The translations under genes and the position numbers were made by a program. A model generated the notes under the pieces. The model saw only the letters and a list, made by a program, of their open reading frames with translations, was not told the DNA's origin and searched no databases. From Viridilinea sp964592425 (GTDB lineage Bacteria; Chloroflexota; Chloroflexia; Chloroflexales; Chloroflexaceae), in contig CAZQCG010000020.1 of NCBI GenBank assembly GCA_964592425.1, forward strand, positions 20,352-84,351: a stretch of DNA of 64,000 nt. Reading direction: 5' to 3'. Shown here piece by piece: positions 51,805-63,888 of this stretch (within the stretch, counting starts at the first letter, position 1; the number at the start of each line of letters is the position of its first letter).

Positions 51805-52215
51805 GTGACAAAGATCGACATCGAAGGCATGAGCATCGAGGAGCTCGAACGCCTGCGCGACACGGTGAACCAGCGCCTGCTGCAGCTTCGCTATAACAAC
51901 CACCACACCCTTCCCGAACTGCTGCGTATGCTTGAAGAGCTGAAGGTAGCGTTGAACGACCAGGGAAAACACTGGCGCTCGCTTGAGCGCTGGCAGTGGA
52001 TGGATGGCCAGATTCGCTTCTGGCTGAACCCGACCGACCAGGTGCAGTACCAATCCGGCTGGTACACCATCGGCGAGTTGATCCAGTGGTCGGGCAACCA
52101 TGGCCCGGTGCTTGTACGCGAAGAGGAAGAAGAGACCGATCTGGATTCCTGGACGGAGATTGACGGGGTACGCATCCGCTGGCTGCCTGATGGAACGATG
52201 CTGCGCGACGGCTGA
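51805..52215 (+). CDS. Hypothetical protein with N-terminal coiled-coil-like helix
   Basis: 136 residues from GTG 51805, chosen because GGAAGGA sits 8 bases upstream. A longer frame exists but begins with a His-rich, low-quality stretch. Residues 8-55 form a likely helix pair (IEELERLRDTVNQRLLQL). The C-terminal half is rich in Trp and acidic residues (WRSLERWQWMDGQIRFWL, VREEEEETDLDSW). No family is recognised. The gene is followed by a strong terminator, so it is monocistronic. Confidence 0.65.
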   Translation: MTKIDIEGMSIEELERLRDTVNQRLLQLRYNNHHTLPELLRMLEELKVALNDQGKHWRSLERWQWMDGQIRFWLNPTDQVQYQSGWYTIGELIQWSGNHGPVLVREEEEETDLDSWTEIDGVRIRWLPDGTMLRDG

Positions 52216-52244
52216 GTCGTTCCACGATGACAGTTTGAACTTCT

Positions 52245-52278
52245 CTGGGATGGCCTTATAGCCCTCCCAGTTTTTTTT
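52245..52278 (+). terminator. Rho-independent terminator
   Basis: A CTGGGATGGC/GCCCTCCCAG stem with one mismatch, a short loop and eight consecutive T residues, 30 bp after the stop of the gene ending at 52215. It is the clearest intrinsic terminator in the window. Confidence 0.9.
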
Positions 52279-52316
52279 GCCCGCGCTACAGGCTCGCACC
52301 TGTAAGGTAACTCACG

Positions 52317-53048
52317 ATGTTCGGACTCGCCCCCACGGGTGAACCCTTTGTACTCTTTGGGGCGAGCCACCTGCTGGCCGTCGCCACAGTGGTTGCCGCC
52401 TGCATTGCGCTTGCCGTCGGCACGCCACGGCTTGGCCCACGCGGCCAGGCCAGCCTGCGCTGGAGCCTGGCCAGCTTCGCCCTGGCCAATAGCCTGGCCT
52501 GGGATCTCTGGCAACGCGCCCATGGCATCTGGAGCGCAGCCTACTCGCTGCCCGTCCATCTCTGCACCCTCTCGGTACCGCTGGCGGCCCTGATGCTGGC
52601 CACCCGCAGCCGCAGGCTCTACGAGGTACTCTATTTCTGGGGTTTTGCCGGGGCGACCCAGGCCCTGATCACGCCTGATCTGCAGGCGAGCGGGCATAAC
52701 TTCCCCCATTTCGTCTACCTGATCTTCTGGACCTCCCACGGGGTCATCCTCTGGGCGCTGATCTTCGCCGCTGCGGCCTGGCGCTACCGCCCGACGGCCC
52801 AGGCAATCATCACAGCCTTCCTGGCAACCAATGCGCTGCTGGTAGCCGTAGGGCTGATCAACCGCATCACTGGCGGGAATTACATGTTTCTCGCCCGCCC
52901 ACCAGCCTATGCAACCCTGCTCGACCTGCTGGGGCCATGGCCGTGGTACCTGCTGGTTGGCCAGGGCCTGGCCCTGCTGGCCTTTGTGCTGGTCTATCTG
53001 CCCTATGCAGTTGCCGATTGGCGCGCTGGACGGGATCTGCGCTGTTAA
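52317..53048 (+). CDS. YwaF/TIGR02206-family integral membrane protein
   Basis: 243 residues with about seven hydrophobic helices. Family-like features are the N-terminal FGASHLLAVATVVAACIAL, SLPVHLCTLSVPLAALML with the conserved His-Leu-Cys, and FPHFVYLIFWTSHGVILW with the second conserved His. The family is widespread and of unknown function. It stands between a terminator and the promoter of the next gene, so it is probably transcribed alone. An AAGG lies a short distance before the ATG. Confidence 0.82.
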   Translation: MFGLAPTGEPFVLFGASHLLAVATVVAACIALAVGTPRLGPRGQASLRWSLASFALANSLAWDLWQRAHGIWSAAYSLPVHLCTLSVPLAALMLATRSRRLYEVLYFWGFAGATQALITPDLQASGHNFPHFVYLIFWTSHGVILWALIFAAAAWRYRPTAQAIITAFLATNALLVAVGLINRITGGNYMFLARPPAYATLLDLLGPWPWYLLVGQGLALLAFVLVYLPYAVADWRAGRDLRC

Positions 53049-53126
53049 ACTATCGCACACAAGTGCTTTTTTGCTTTCCTTAACGCCGTGCATGTGGTAT
53101 AATAGAGGTGTTTCAAGGAGGCTGTT

Positions 53127-54023
53127 TTGAGCATTGCGAAGCCAAGTAGCGCCAATCTGATCGACATCGTCGGCGCCGGTTATCGTGCGCTCTCTCGCCG
53201 CCTCTGGGTGCTCAGCATCCCTATCGGTCTGAGCGCAACCCTCTGGTCCAGCCCCGCGCTGATCCTCGGCATGCCTGAGCAGTGGCGAGCCACGACCGGG
53301 CAGGCGCTTGAGCATGCCCTGGTTGAGCTTGGCTTTGATGCGGGTCTGCTGGAGCGTTTGCTGAACAGTGATCTGCGCAGCACGCTAGCCTGGTTGAACC
53401 TGGTGCCGGTACTGACGCCACCGCTGGCCCCGCCTGCCGAGGCGCTTACGATCACCAATCCGCTACAATTCGCTGGGGTGCTTCTGCTGATCAACATCGT
53501 GACCGTCTTCTGCAGCAGCCTCTTCCTCAACCTGCTCGGCGAGGCGGTCACTGATGAGCGCCCGCCGGCCCTGCTGCGCCTGGGGCGTACCATTACCCTG
53601 ACTGCCGACCTGTTTGTCTGTGGGTTGCTGGCTAGCGCGGGCCTGGGGCTGATCTTACCTCTACTAGCGCTTGCGACCCTGGTCTTGCTCCAATTTCATA
53701 CCTTTGGCATGCTGCTGCTCTTGAGCGCCTATATCGCCCTCTTCTGGGCCTATGTCTATCTCAGCTTCGCCCCCGAGGCCATCCTGATCAGTCGGGCCGG
53801 ACCAATCGGGGCCTTGCTGCGCAGCTTTCGTTTTGTCCGCCAAAACCAGGGCCTCACGGTCGGGCTGCTCCTGCTGAGCACACTGATCTCCGGTGGCCTT
53901 GGGCTACTCTGGCATCAGGTTGCCGCCACACCACTGGGTCTGGTGATCGCCCTGGTGGGCAGCGCCTATATTGGCAGCGGCCTCAGCGCCGCGCGCCTCG
54001 AGTTCTACCGCACCCACAGTTGA
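53127..54023 (+). CDS. Hypothetical multi-pass membrane protein
   Basis: 298 residues with four to six hydrophobic segments (LQFAGVLLLINIVTVFCSSL, LGLILPLLALATLVLL, LLLLSAYIALFWAYVYL, GLTVGLLLLSTLISGGLGLL). A charged segment, LISRAGPIGALLRSFRFVRQ, between helices resembles those in membrane proteins that bring a domain to the inner leaflet. No family is recognised. The start is TTG 53127, five bases after a perfect AAGGAGG. A TATAAT at 53098-53103 may be the -10 box. gyrB follows 107 bp downstream. Confidence 0.72.
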   Translation: MSIAKPSSANLIDIVGAGYRALSRRLWVLSIPIGLSATLWSSPALILGMPEQWRATTGQALEHALVELGFDAGLLERLLNSDLRSTLAWLNLVPVLTPPLAPPAEALTITNPLQFAGVLLLINIVTVFCSSLFLNLLGEAVTDERPPALLRLGRTITLTADLFVCGLLASAGLGLILPLLALATLVLLQFHTFGMLLLLSAYIALFWAYVYLSFAPEAILISRAGPIGALLRSFRFVRQNQGLTVGLLLLSTLISGGLGLLWHQVAATPLGLVIALVGSAYIGSGLSAARLEFYRTHS

Positions 54024-54130
54024 GCGCAGCCAGGGTGACAGGTGGAACATAGCAGAAGATCGTAGGCGACCTGATCGATCAAGCCGCCCGTACCCATGGC
54101 TGCAACTAAATTAAGAAGGATCTTCATCTT

Positions 54131-57745
<3,615 letters not shown>

Positions 57746-57763
57746 GGGGGGGTGTTTGTAGAT

Positions 57764-57828
57764 TATCACACAGATTGCGAAGCGTATCACACGGATTGCG
57801 AAGGTGTTATCACACGGATTGCGAAGGA
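57764..57828. repeat. Three imperfect 21-23 bp direct repeats after gyrB
   Basis: Units beginning tatcacacggattgcgaag start at 57764, 57785 and 57808. The first has one base change. They lie 19 bp past the gyrB stop and before its terminator, hence in the 3' untranslated region. Confidence 0.85.
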
Positions 57829-57860
57829 GTAACAGTGCTATAGCATCTAGCTAATACTCT

Positions 57861-57900
57861 GGGCCAAGGACAGATTAGGGATCTGTCCTTGGCCCTCTTT
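57861..57900 (+). terminator. Rho-independent terminator of gyrB
   Basis: A perfect 15-bp stem, gggccaaggacagat/atctgtccttggccc, with a 5-base loop, followed by TCTTT. It lies 115 bp after the gyrB stop and separates gyrB from the low-GC cassette. Confidence 0.85.
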
Positions 57901-57971
57901 ACGGCCAGCGTCACTTATGTTTCGCCATCTGTGCCGAGCGTGACAATCTGTATCAGGAACCGTGTGTATTC

Positions 57972-58107
57972 TTAGAGCCTGTTTAGATAATGCGCGGTTT
58001 ACCGCATCCAGATGCGAAAAGCGACCGCCTTCTCTGTTCGCTCAAAGCGTAGGCCATCTACGGCATCCTGATGCGGCACATCGCGATCATTTCCTAACGC
58101 CCTCTTA
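57972..58107. repeat. Imperfect palindromic element (MITE-like) at the left edge of the low-GC cassette
   Basis: The outer 35-40 bp on each side are imperfect reverse complements of each other. The left side begins ttagagcctgtttagataat and the right side, read inward on the other strand, taagagggcgttaggaaatg. Both arms run into ccgcatc. No clear target duplication was found. It may be a decayed small transposable element. Confidence 0.5.
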
Positions 58108-58139
58108 GCCGCCACCTCTGTTATTTTACGAAAAGCTCG

Positions 58140-58168
58140 TTGACAACCGCATGTTTTTTCAGTATTAT
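58140..58168 (+). promoter_or_regulatory. Consensus sigma-70 promoter of the methyltransferase-NurA-HerA cassette
   Basis: TTGACA (58140-58145), a 17-bp spacer, then TATTAT (58163-58168). This is the best promoter in the window. Transcription should begin near 58175. It overlaps the most upstream possible TTG start of the methyltransferase frame, which therefore cannot be the translation start. Confidence 0.85.
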
Positions 58169-58217
58169 TGAGCGCAGTAAGCATCTGAGCATTCGTCGCT
58201 ATCAGCGCAGGTTCCTT

Positions 58218-59312
58218 GTGAGTACTGACCAGCACTGGCTGAATACTGTTTGCCCCTACTATACTATGTTTCCTCTGGAGTTTCCGCTCCAGATGCTTGC
58301 TAATGCTGCTCCTGGCAGCAGAGTCCTTGACCCATTTTGTGGCAGGGGCACAACTAATTATGCCGCGAGGGTATTAGGACTGCATAGTTACGGTACTGAT
58401 ACTAATCCTGTTGCTGTCGCTATTGCATCTGCTAAACTGGCATCCACTTCTGTAGAAGAAGTGTTAAATTTGCTACAGCAAATTTTGGCAGGCCCAGAGT
58501 CGGTATTAGTGCCAGTAGGGCCATTTTGGGAGGGATGCTATCATCCCACAACATTACAAGATATTTGCAAATTGCGAGATGCCTTGCAATTACGGCAAGA
58601 TGCTGCTGCTGCTGTGTTACGAGCTGTCTTCTTGGGAGTATTGCACGGTCCAAGAAGAATAACGGTAGCAAGTTACCTATCTAATCAAATGCCTCGCACA
58701 TTCGCTTCTAAACCTGCATATAGTGTGAAGTATTGGAGGGAAAACAATCTCACCCCACCTCTTGTAGATACCTGCCAAGTAATTGAGCAAAAAGTGCGAA
58801 GGATTCTTGCGACTCCTCTTCCTCCGGTTCCGGGTAGAATTGACGAGGCAGATGCAAGGAATATACCTGATTATGATGCGCCTATTGATTATATTGTGAC
58901 CTCCCCACCCTATTATGGCTTTGATACTTATCGGCCTGATCAGTGGCTTCGTCTGTGGGCTTTGGGATTCCCTGCTGAAGTAACCTACCAGGATGAAACC
59001 CAAGTCAGCCGCGGTGGCGTGCTTGGTTTCACTAAACGATTAGCGGAGGTCTGGAAGCGCGTAGGGGAGATTTCACGCAATAAGGCCAAGTTGTGTATTA
59101 GGTTTGGTAGCCTACCTTCTATGCCCGTGAACCCTCTGGAGATATTGGAGGAGAGTTTTGAACTCTCAGGACACCCCTGGTTTACAACTTGTATCACTCC
59201 TGTGCCGCCATTAAGGGCAAAAGCACGCCAAGCGACTCAAATGGGTACTACAGCTCGACGCAACAATGCTGCCACTGAGATAGATGTGGTGGCAATATTA
59301 GATCGGAGATAG
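58218..59312 (+). CDS. DNA methyltransferase (N4-cytosine/N6-adenine type) of the candidate defence cassette
   Basis: 364 residues from GTG 58218, which lies downstream of the promoter and six bases after an AGG. Motif I is VLDPFCGRGTTNYAA (about residue 40) and the catalytic motif IV is IVTSPPYYGFD (about 230), in the order I then IV. SPPY is commonest in N4-cytosine enzymes, but N6-adenine cannot be excluded. The target recognition region would be the 150 residues between the two motifs. Sequences counted in this cassette are about 47-48% GC, against 62-65% outside. The gene is 5 bp from the NurA-like gene. It probably modifies host DNA to protect it from the two downstream proteins, which is inference from the gene order. 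Confidence 0.88.
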   Translation: MSTDQHWLNTVCPYYTMFPLEFPLQMLANAAPGSRVLDPFCGRGTTNYAARVLGLHSYGTDTNPVAVAIASAKLASTSVEEVLNLLQQILAGPESVLVPVGPFWEGCYHPTTLQDICKLRDALQLRQDAAAAVLRAVFLGVLHGPRRITVASYLSNQMPRTFASKPAYSVKYWRENNLTPPLVDTCQVIEQKVRRILATPLPPVPGRIDEADARNIPDYDAPIDYIVTSPPYYGFDTYRPDQWLRLWALGFPAEVTYQDETQVSRGGVLGFTKRLAEVWKRVGEISRNKAKLCIRFGSLPSMPVNPLEILEESFELSGHPWFTTCITPVPPLRAKARQATQMGTTARRNNAATEIDVVAILDRR

Positions 59313-59317
59313 TTGAG

Positions 59318-60553
59318 ATGTTTGATGACGAAGAGCGTGAATCGCTGCGTCGAGAGATTTCACGACGTATCGCAGCAGATCGGGGCATCCTTGACGATCT
59401 AATCTCTGATGTACGTGCGTACAATTTGCGCGGCAATGCACAGCGCATACAAAGGTATACAATCCCATCGTTAGCTATCACCTCTTCAGATGGAGGCGAT
59501 CACTCATTTCGTTTTGACCCTTTCCAGCATCGCATTATTCGTGTTGTAGACAGTTCAGGGCAAACTCTAGGTCGTGCGACGGTTGCGTTATCGACAGACC
59601 CTGGGCAACTCAGTGCGGAAGAGTTTACCAATGGGCCAAATAACGGGCCAACGGCTGTCGGCAGGTTAATGAGAGACATAGGTGCAGCAATTGGACAGCC
59701 AATTACAGAACTCAATCAAATTTGCGGTTCTATTCCCTTAACTAGACCACCACAATTGGAGGATACCGTCGGCTGGGTTCAGAGTTATCGTGAATTGTGG
59801 GAATGGGCTGTACTCTACTCGCGTATCATGGACAGCACATTTGCCCAATCCACGCTCATTATCCTTGATGGCCCTTTGCGCACTAAACTCTTTAGTAAAA
59901 ACTACTTCCGTATCATGGGCGATCTCATTGCAGAGCGTATAGAACAAGTTCGTAGGCGTGAACGGAAAGATATTTTTCTTGTTGGACTGGCGAAAACATC
60001 TGTCGTTATTGACAGGTATCGCCTCGCATTGGCAGTTGAGGATGTTTTCCCTGAAGGCTCGCCTTATTATGTGTCAATAGATCGTGATATAGAAGCAAAG
60101 ACGTACCAGTTTCCTGAGTATGCACGCGGTCGTGAACGGCTACCAAGGCCCTCTATGACCCGTGATCCGCAAACTAATCAGCCAGTCTTTCACCTTCCTA
60201 GAGGGGCAAATGCCAATGAGGACAGCAAATTTGTCTTCGGCTCATTGTTCTTTGCACGATTTGGCCCACAAACTCACATGCCAACCTGGGCGATAGATAT
60301 ATTCGACGAGCAAGTGAGCCAGTCTGATAAGATCATGGCTCATCTGATGGCAGATGCAACTGACGGCTTCCCGATTCCATGCTACCCCAATGCTATCCAG
60401 CGGGCTCATGATGCCGCAAAACTGACAGACATTGACGCTATGCTAGTCGATGATGCCATTATGAGTGGCATTCGCTCGATGCTCGGCCCGCAGAATGAAC
60501 CGAAACTGGATCGTATCAAGCTCTCTGGCGATCTAACTGGACGACGATACTGA
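59318..60553 (+). CDS. NurA-domain nuclease-like protein
   Basis: 411 residues. Features recalling the NurA 5'-3' nuclease fold are LIILDGPLRTKLF (the central Asp-Gly, about 184), FLVGLAKTSVVIDRY (about 220-233, the Lys-Thr-Ser motif) and GFPIPCYPNAIQRAHDAAKL (about 350-369, the C-terminal Pro...Ala-His motif). An N-terminal SSDGGDH near 57 may be the first acidic motif. NurA works with HerA: the hexameric ATPase feeds DNA to the nuclease. A HerA-like gene follows 12 bp downstream, which is strong support. GGAG lies 10 bases before the ATG. The family call is by motif only and the similarity to archaeal NurA is weak. Confidence 0.75.
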   Translation: MFDDEERESLRREISRRIAADRGILDDLISDVRAYNLRGNAQRIQRYTIPSLAITSSDGGDHSFRFDPFQHRIIRVVDSSGQTLGRATVALSTDPGQLSAEEFTNGPNNGPTAVGRLMRDIGAAIGQPITELNQICGSIPLTRPPQLEDTVGWVQSYRELWEWAVLYSRIMDSTFAQSTLIILDGPLRTKLFSKNYFRIMGDLIAERIEQVRRRERKDIFLVGLAKTSVVIDRYRLALAVEDVFPEGSPYYVSIDRDIEAKTYQFPEYARGRERLPRPSMTRDPQTNQPVFHLPRGANANEDSKFVFGSLFFARFGPQTHMPTWAIDIFDEQVSQSDKIMAHLMADATDGFPIPCYPNAIQRAHDAAKLTDIDAMLVDDAIMSGIRSMLGPQNEPKLDRIKLSGDLTGRRY

Positions 60554-60565
60554 TAAGGGGCCACC

Positions 60566-62800
60566 ATGACTATCTTCGATGCAAGCAAGGCTATCGGTTT
60601 CTTCGTTGGATTAACTGAGGGCGGGCTTCAGTTCGGCGCTGAACTAACGCTGCGTTATTCACGAGACTATCAACGTCTGCCGATGCTTGGGCAGTTTATT
60701 GTTGTGGAGTTAGAGCGTCCTGACGAGGCAGTGTTAGGTCGAATTACAGCCATTGGGTCGCATGGCAGGTTAGCATCTTCGGCGGGCGAAGATGTCAGTG
60801 CGAATGCGGTTGAAAATAAGCGTCCGATGCCAGAAGACATTCGTCAGCAGTTTCTTCGTTACAAGTGTGCGGTACGCTTACTAGGACTGCTGCGAGAAAG
60901 GCTGGACGGCACAATTATTTTTACGCCATCACATCGTCGTCTTCCCCACATGGGCGCCCAAGTAACTTTTGCAGAAGGCAACGTGCTGAAGGCCGTTGCA
61001 GGTAATCAGCGACCAGGAGACCCGATAGGGTATCTTGCATTCGGTGAGTTTATTTACGCTCAGGGTGCTGGCCGCATACCAATCTTTGATGACGCATTTC
61101 AGATCCTTGCGCCCGAGGTTACACCGAACTTTGATGCCAATGGGATGGTATCCCGGCGTACCTGTGTGTTCGCACGCGCTGGTTTTGGTAAAAGCAATTT
61201 ACTAAAGACACTGTTTTCACGCCTCTACGAGAGAACTATACCCACTGTAGACCGTCGAGGGACACCTGTTCCTGTTGGAACTCTAGTCTTCGATCCTGAC
61301 GGCGAATACTTTTGGCCTGGCGTTGGCGTGACTGCTCCTCCCGGCTTATGTGATGTACCTGCGCTTCGGGATCGCATCATCCTTATCACTGATCGAACTC
61401 ATCCTCAACCCTATTATCAAAGCTTTGTTGTTGCCCGCCCTCGTTTCGACCTACGATCCCTTCGTCCAAGCCTGCTCTTACCTTGTGTTCTTGAGGGAGA
61501 TCGTATCAACCAGCGTGGGACAGAAGCTTTGATGCGTATGGATATGACCTCCTGGGGTCTGTTGGTAGATTTGACCTGGGCATATCTTCAGGGCTTAACT
61601 GCAAATATCAGCGATGCGGTCATCACTCGCTTGTGCCGCGTTTCAGGAAGTAGCGCAGAAACCGTAGCAGGTGGAATCCGAAACACCATGCTCAATATCG
61701 TGCAAATGCTGCACGACCCCACCTCCTACTTGCTGGAAAATGTGCAACAGGGATTGCGAGATGGTAAGTTAGTGGTCGTTGACCTCTCTCTGATGCGCGG
61801 TCGTCCCGCCACTGCTCTTTCATCAGTATTACTACGATGGCTCTTCGAGTTCAACGTTGAAGAGAACACAAAGCCAAACTCTGCCGCAATCCCAATTATT
61901 GCGCTCATTGAGGAAGCACAAAAGGTGCTTCAGGGGTCGTCTATAGCCAATGCGCCATTTATTGAGTGGGTCAAGGAAGGGCGCAAGTATGACCTTGGTG
62001 CTGTTCTTGTAACTCAACAACCAGGCGCGATTGATCAGGAAATTGTCAGTCAGGCTGACAATATGTTCGTGTTCCACCTCCTCTCAGACACCGATCTAAG
62101 GGCTCTTAAAACCGCTAACGGCCACTTTAGTGAGGACATCCTTGCCTCCTTGCTGAATGAGCCTATTGAGGGCCAAGGTGTTTTCTACACGAGTACAGCG
62201 CCTAAGCTCACCTATCCAATTCCATTCCGGGCTTACAATTTTGGTGACATTTACCAAAGGTTGTCTGCTGCTGTTACGCAGACAGATCCTCCGACTTATG
62301 CGAAAGGCATACGCGACTCGCGGGCACCGAAGGACTCAACGCCATTAACGGCACTTCCTGGCGATCCTGTTGACCAGCGAGCGTACCCCAATAAAGGCGA
62401 GATAACGAAACCCATGCGGGATCTCGCAACAGAAATTCAAGCAGATCTTCGCGTAGGGCCAGAACTGCGGCGTAACGAGTTTCCTAAGTTCCTCGTTGAA
62501 GGATGGCTTAGAAACTCTAAGGGCCGCAAGCGGGACATTTCTAAACTAGCGGACGGCATATTGACATGCATTTTTGGACTGTATGGGTATGGATGGGTGG
62601 AGGAAGAGGCTACAAGCCGAAACGGCAAGACGTACCAAAAGGTTCGCGTCCTTGATAAAGCCGATGGGCTGAACCGGCTTAATAATGATGAAGACCCCTT
62701 GGTCGAGGGAACGTCTTCTACGGATGATGACCTTGCTGATATTGATGCCGAGGCAGACGACAACAATAGCGACGACGAATCAGACGATATACCGTTCTAA
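60566..62800 (+). CDS. HerA-like hexameric ATPase/DNA translocase with SSB-type C-terminal tip
   Basis: 744 residues. An N-terminal HAS-barrel (about 35-70, GQFIVVELERPDEAVLGRIT) is followed by an FtsK/HerA ATPase: Walker A ARAGFGKSNLLKTLF (about 203), LVFDPDGEYFWPG (about 243), Walker B IIALIEEAQKVL (about 445) and VLVTQQPGAIDQEIVSQADN downstream. HerA pumps double-stranded DNA and controls NurA. The last 60 residues are a disordered acidic tail ending in SDDIPF at the C-terminus, the same tip as single-stranded DNA-binding protein, which could recruit SSB partners. The gene is low GC like the two before it. AAGGGG precedes the ATG. The stop overlaps the convergent HTH gene by 4 bp. Confidence 0.9.
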   Translation: MTIFDASKAIGFFVGLTEGGLQFGAELTLRYSRDYQRLPMLGQFIVVELERPDEAVLGRITAIGSHGRLASSAGEDVSANAVENKRPMPEDIRQQFLRYKCAVRLLGLLRERLDGTIIFTPSHRRLPHMGAQVTFAEGNVLKAVAGNQRPGDPIGYLAFGEFIYAQGAGRIPIFDDAFQILAPEVTPNFDANGMVSRRTCVFARAGFGKSNLLKTLFSRLYERTIPTVDRRGTPVPVGTLVFDPDGEYFWPGVGVTAPPGLCDVPALRDRIILITDRTHPQPYYQSFVVARPRFDLRSLRPSLLLPCVLEGDRINQRGTEALMRMDMTSWGLLVDLTWAYLQGLTANISDAVITRLCRVSGSSAETVAGGIRNTMLNIVQMLHDPTSYLLENVQQGLRDGKLVVVDLSLMRGRPATALSSVLLRWLFEFNVEENTKPNSAAIPIIALIEEAQKVLQGSSIANAPFIEWVKEGRKYDLGAVLVTQQPGAIDQEIVSQADNMFVFHLLSDTDLRALKTANGHFSEDILASLLNEPIEGQGVFYTSTAPKLTYPIPFRAYNFGDIYQRLSAAVTQTDPPTYAKGIRDSRAPKDSTPLTALPGDPVDQRAYPNKGEITKPMRDLATEIQADLRVGPELRRNEFPKFLVEGWLRNSKGRKRDISKLADGILTCIFGLYGYGWVEEEATSRNGKTYQKVRVLDKADGLNRLNNDEDPLVEGTSSTDDDLADIDAEADDNNSDDESDDIPF

Positions 62801-63888
62801 TTCTTCAGTCCCTCCACCTCTGCCCGCGCGAACCACCGCTGCTTGCCGTCCATGTCGGCCAGGGGCGTAAGCTTGCCCTGCTTCGCCCAGCGGTCGAGCG
62901 TGGCTTTGCTGACGCTCAGAAGGGCCATCGACTCCCCAAAGGTCAAGCGCTCGTGCCGCCACTGGATGAGCGCGGCCTTCTCGAAGCGGTAGGTATGGCT
63001 CCCGTCGATCTCTGGCCCCGTAACCGGCTGAAGGCGACCTGAGCGCGCCCAGCCCTGCACCGTGAGCCGGGTCACGCCCAGAAGTTCGGCGGCCTCGTCA
63101 GAGGTCACATACCTCTCCAGAAATGCCGCCACGTCCTCCTCCGCGTACTGATGCCGCACATCCTTCAGGTCGGTGTCGTCGGTGACAGGGACGATCAGCC
63201 CGGCCCCGTAGAGGCGGCGCAGCGTCGTCGGCTTACAGCCCAGCCGCTCACAGGTTGCGCTTACTGAGAGGGCGTCCCCTGAACTCTGGCGAAGCGTGGC
63301 AAGGTAGTGGAGGAGTGCCAGGCCCTCACACCAGAGCACCGTCAGACTTAGACGATCCATCAGCCGAGCCGCAGGGAGCGCACCGCTCTGAATGTCAAGG
63401 AGAAGCAGTGGAAGGCGGCGGCGAACGCCTGTAGCTGCTCGCTGCACCGCTGGAAAGTAGCGTGCCAGCCGGTGTCGGTCAAGGGGCACCGGGCGCACTG
63501 GCAGATGGCCCAATAGCCTTTCCAGGCTCGCTTCCACGCTGGCTGGCTCAAAGCGCCAGATTGCCCGCTCGTCAACCAGCGGGCCGCTCTCAGCGTCCAG
63601 CAAGCCAGCGGCAACCAGGGCGACCACCTGCTCCTCGCTCGTGCCGATCCGCTCGGCAGCCTGGGCCAGCGTCAGGTGTGCCTCGCGGGCCTGCCGAAGC
63701 AACCGCACGCTCTCGGCCTCTATAAGCTGCCAGGGGCGTTGTGATGGACGAGGTGGCGGCGCGGTGGCTCGAAGTTGCCCGCGTGCGATAAATGCCTGAA
63801 GCTGCTCCTCAGAGACGCCCAGCTCACGCGCTGCCTCGCGCTGTGAGAGCAGCGGCGGCGCTTGCTCAGGCAGCATCTCGGCACGCAT
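62797..63888 (-). CDS. Protein with multiple MerR/excisionase-type helix-turn-helix modules
   Basis: 363 residues from the first in-window ATG. The same frame stays open to the right edge without a start codon, so the protein may be longer. Four to five HTH modules are visible: SQREAARELGVSEEQLQAFI (about 15), LAQAAERIGTSEEQVVAL (about 75), SATCERLGCKPTTLRRLYGA (about 215), TSDEAAELLGVTRLTVQGWA (about 265) and GESMALLSVSKATLDRWAKQ (about 320). The helices between about 125 and 205 have no HTH pattern. Excisionase-type HTHs read DNA at recombination sites or promoters. Its GC is host-like, so the low-GC island ends exactly at its stop codon. It could control the cassette or be the neighbour where it was inserted. 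Confidence 0.78.
   Translation of the reverse strand: MRAEMLPEQAPPLLSQREAARELGVSEEQLQAFIARGQLRATAPPPRPSQRPWQLIEAESVRLLRQAREAHLTLAQAAERIGTSEEQVVALVAAGLLDAESGPLVDERAIWRFEPASVEASLERLLGHLPVRPVPLDRHRLARYFPAVQRAATGVRRRLPLLLLDIQSGALPAARLMDRLSLTVLWCEGLALLHYLATLRQSSGDALSVSATCERLGCKPTTLRRLYGAGLIVPVTDDTDLKDVRHQYAEEDVAAFLERYVTSDEAAELLGVTRLTVQGWARSGRLQPVTGPEIDGSHTYRFEKAALIQWRHERLTFGESMALLSVSKATLDRWAKQGKLTPLADMDGKQRWFARAEVEGLKN

Noticed and set aside
58140..58217. TTG start of the methyltransferase 26 codons upstream
   Set aside because: The codon is part of a consensus -35 box, so it would lie upstream of the transcript start.
57999..58235. 78-residue minus-strand ORF at the cassette border
   Set aside because: It spans the palindromic element and the promoter, has no ribosome site, and I could not match it to a transposase remnant with confidence.
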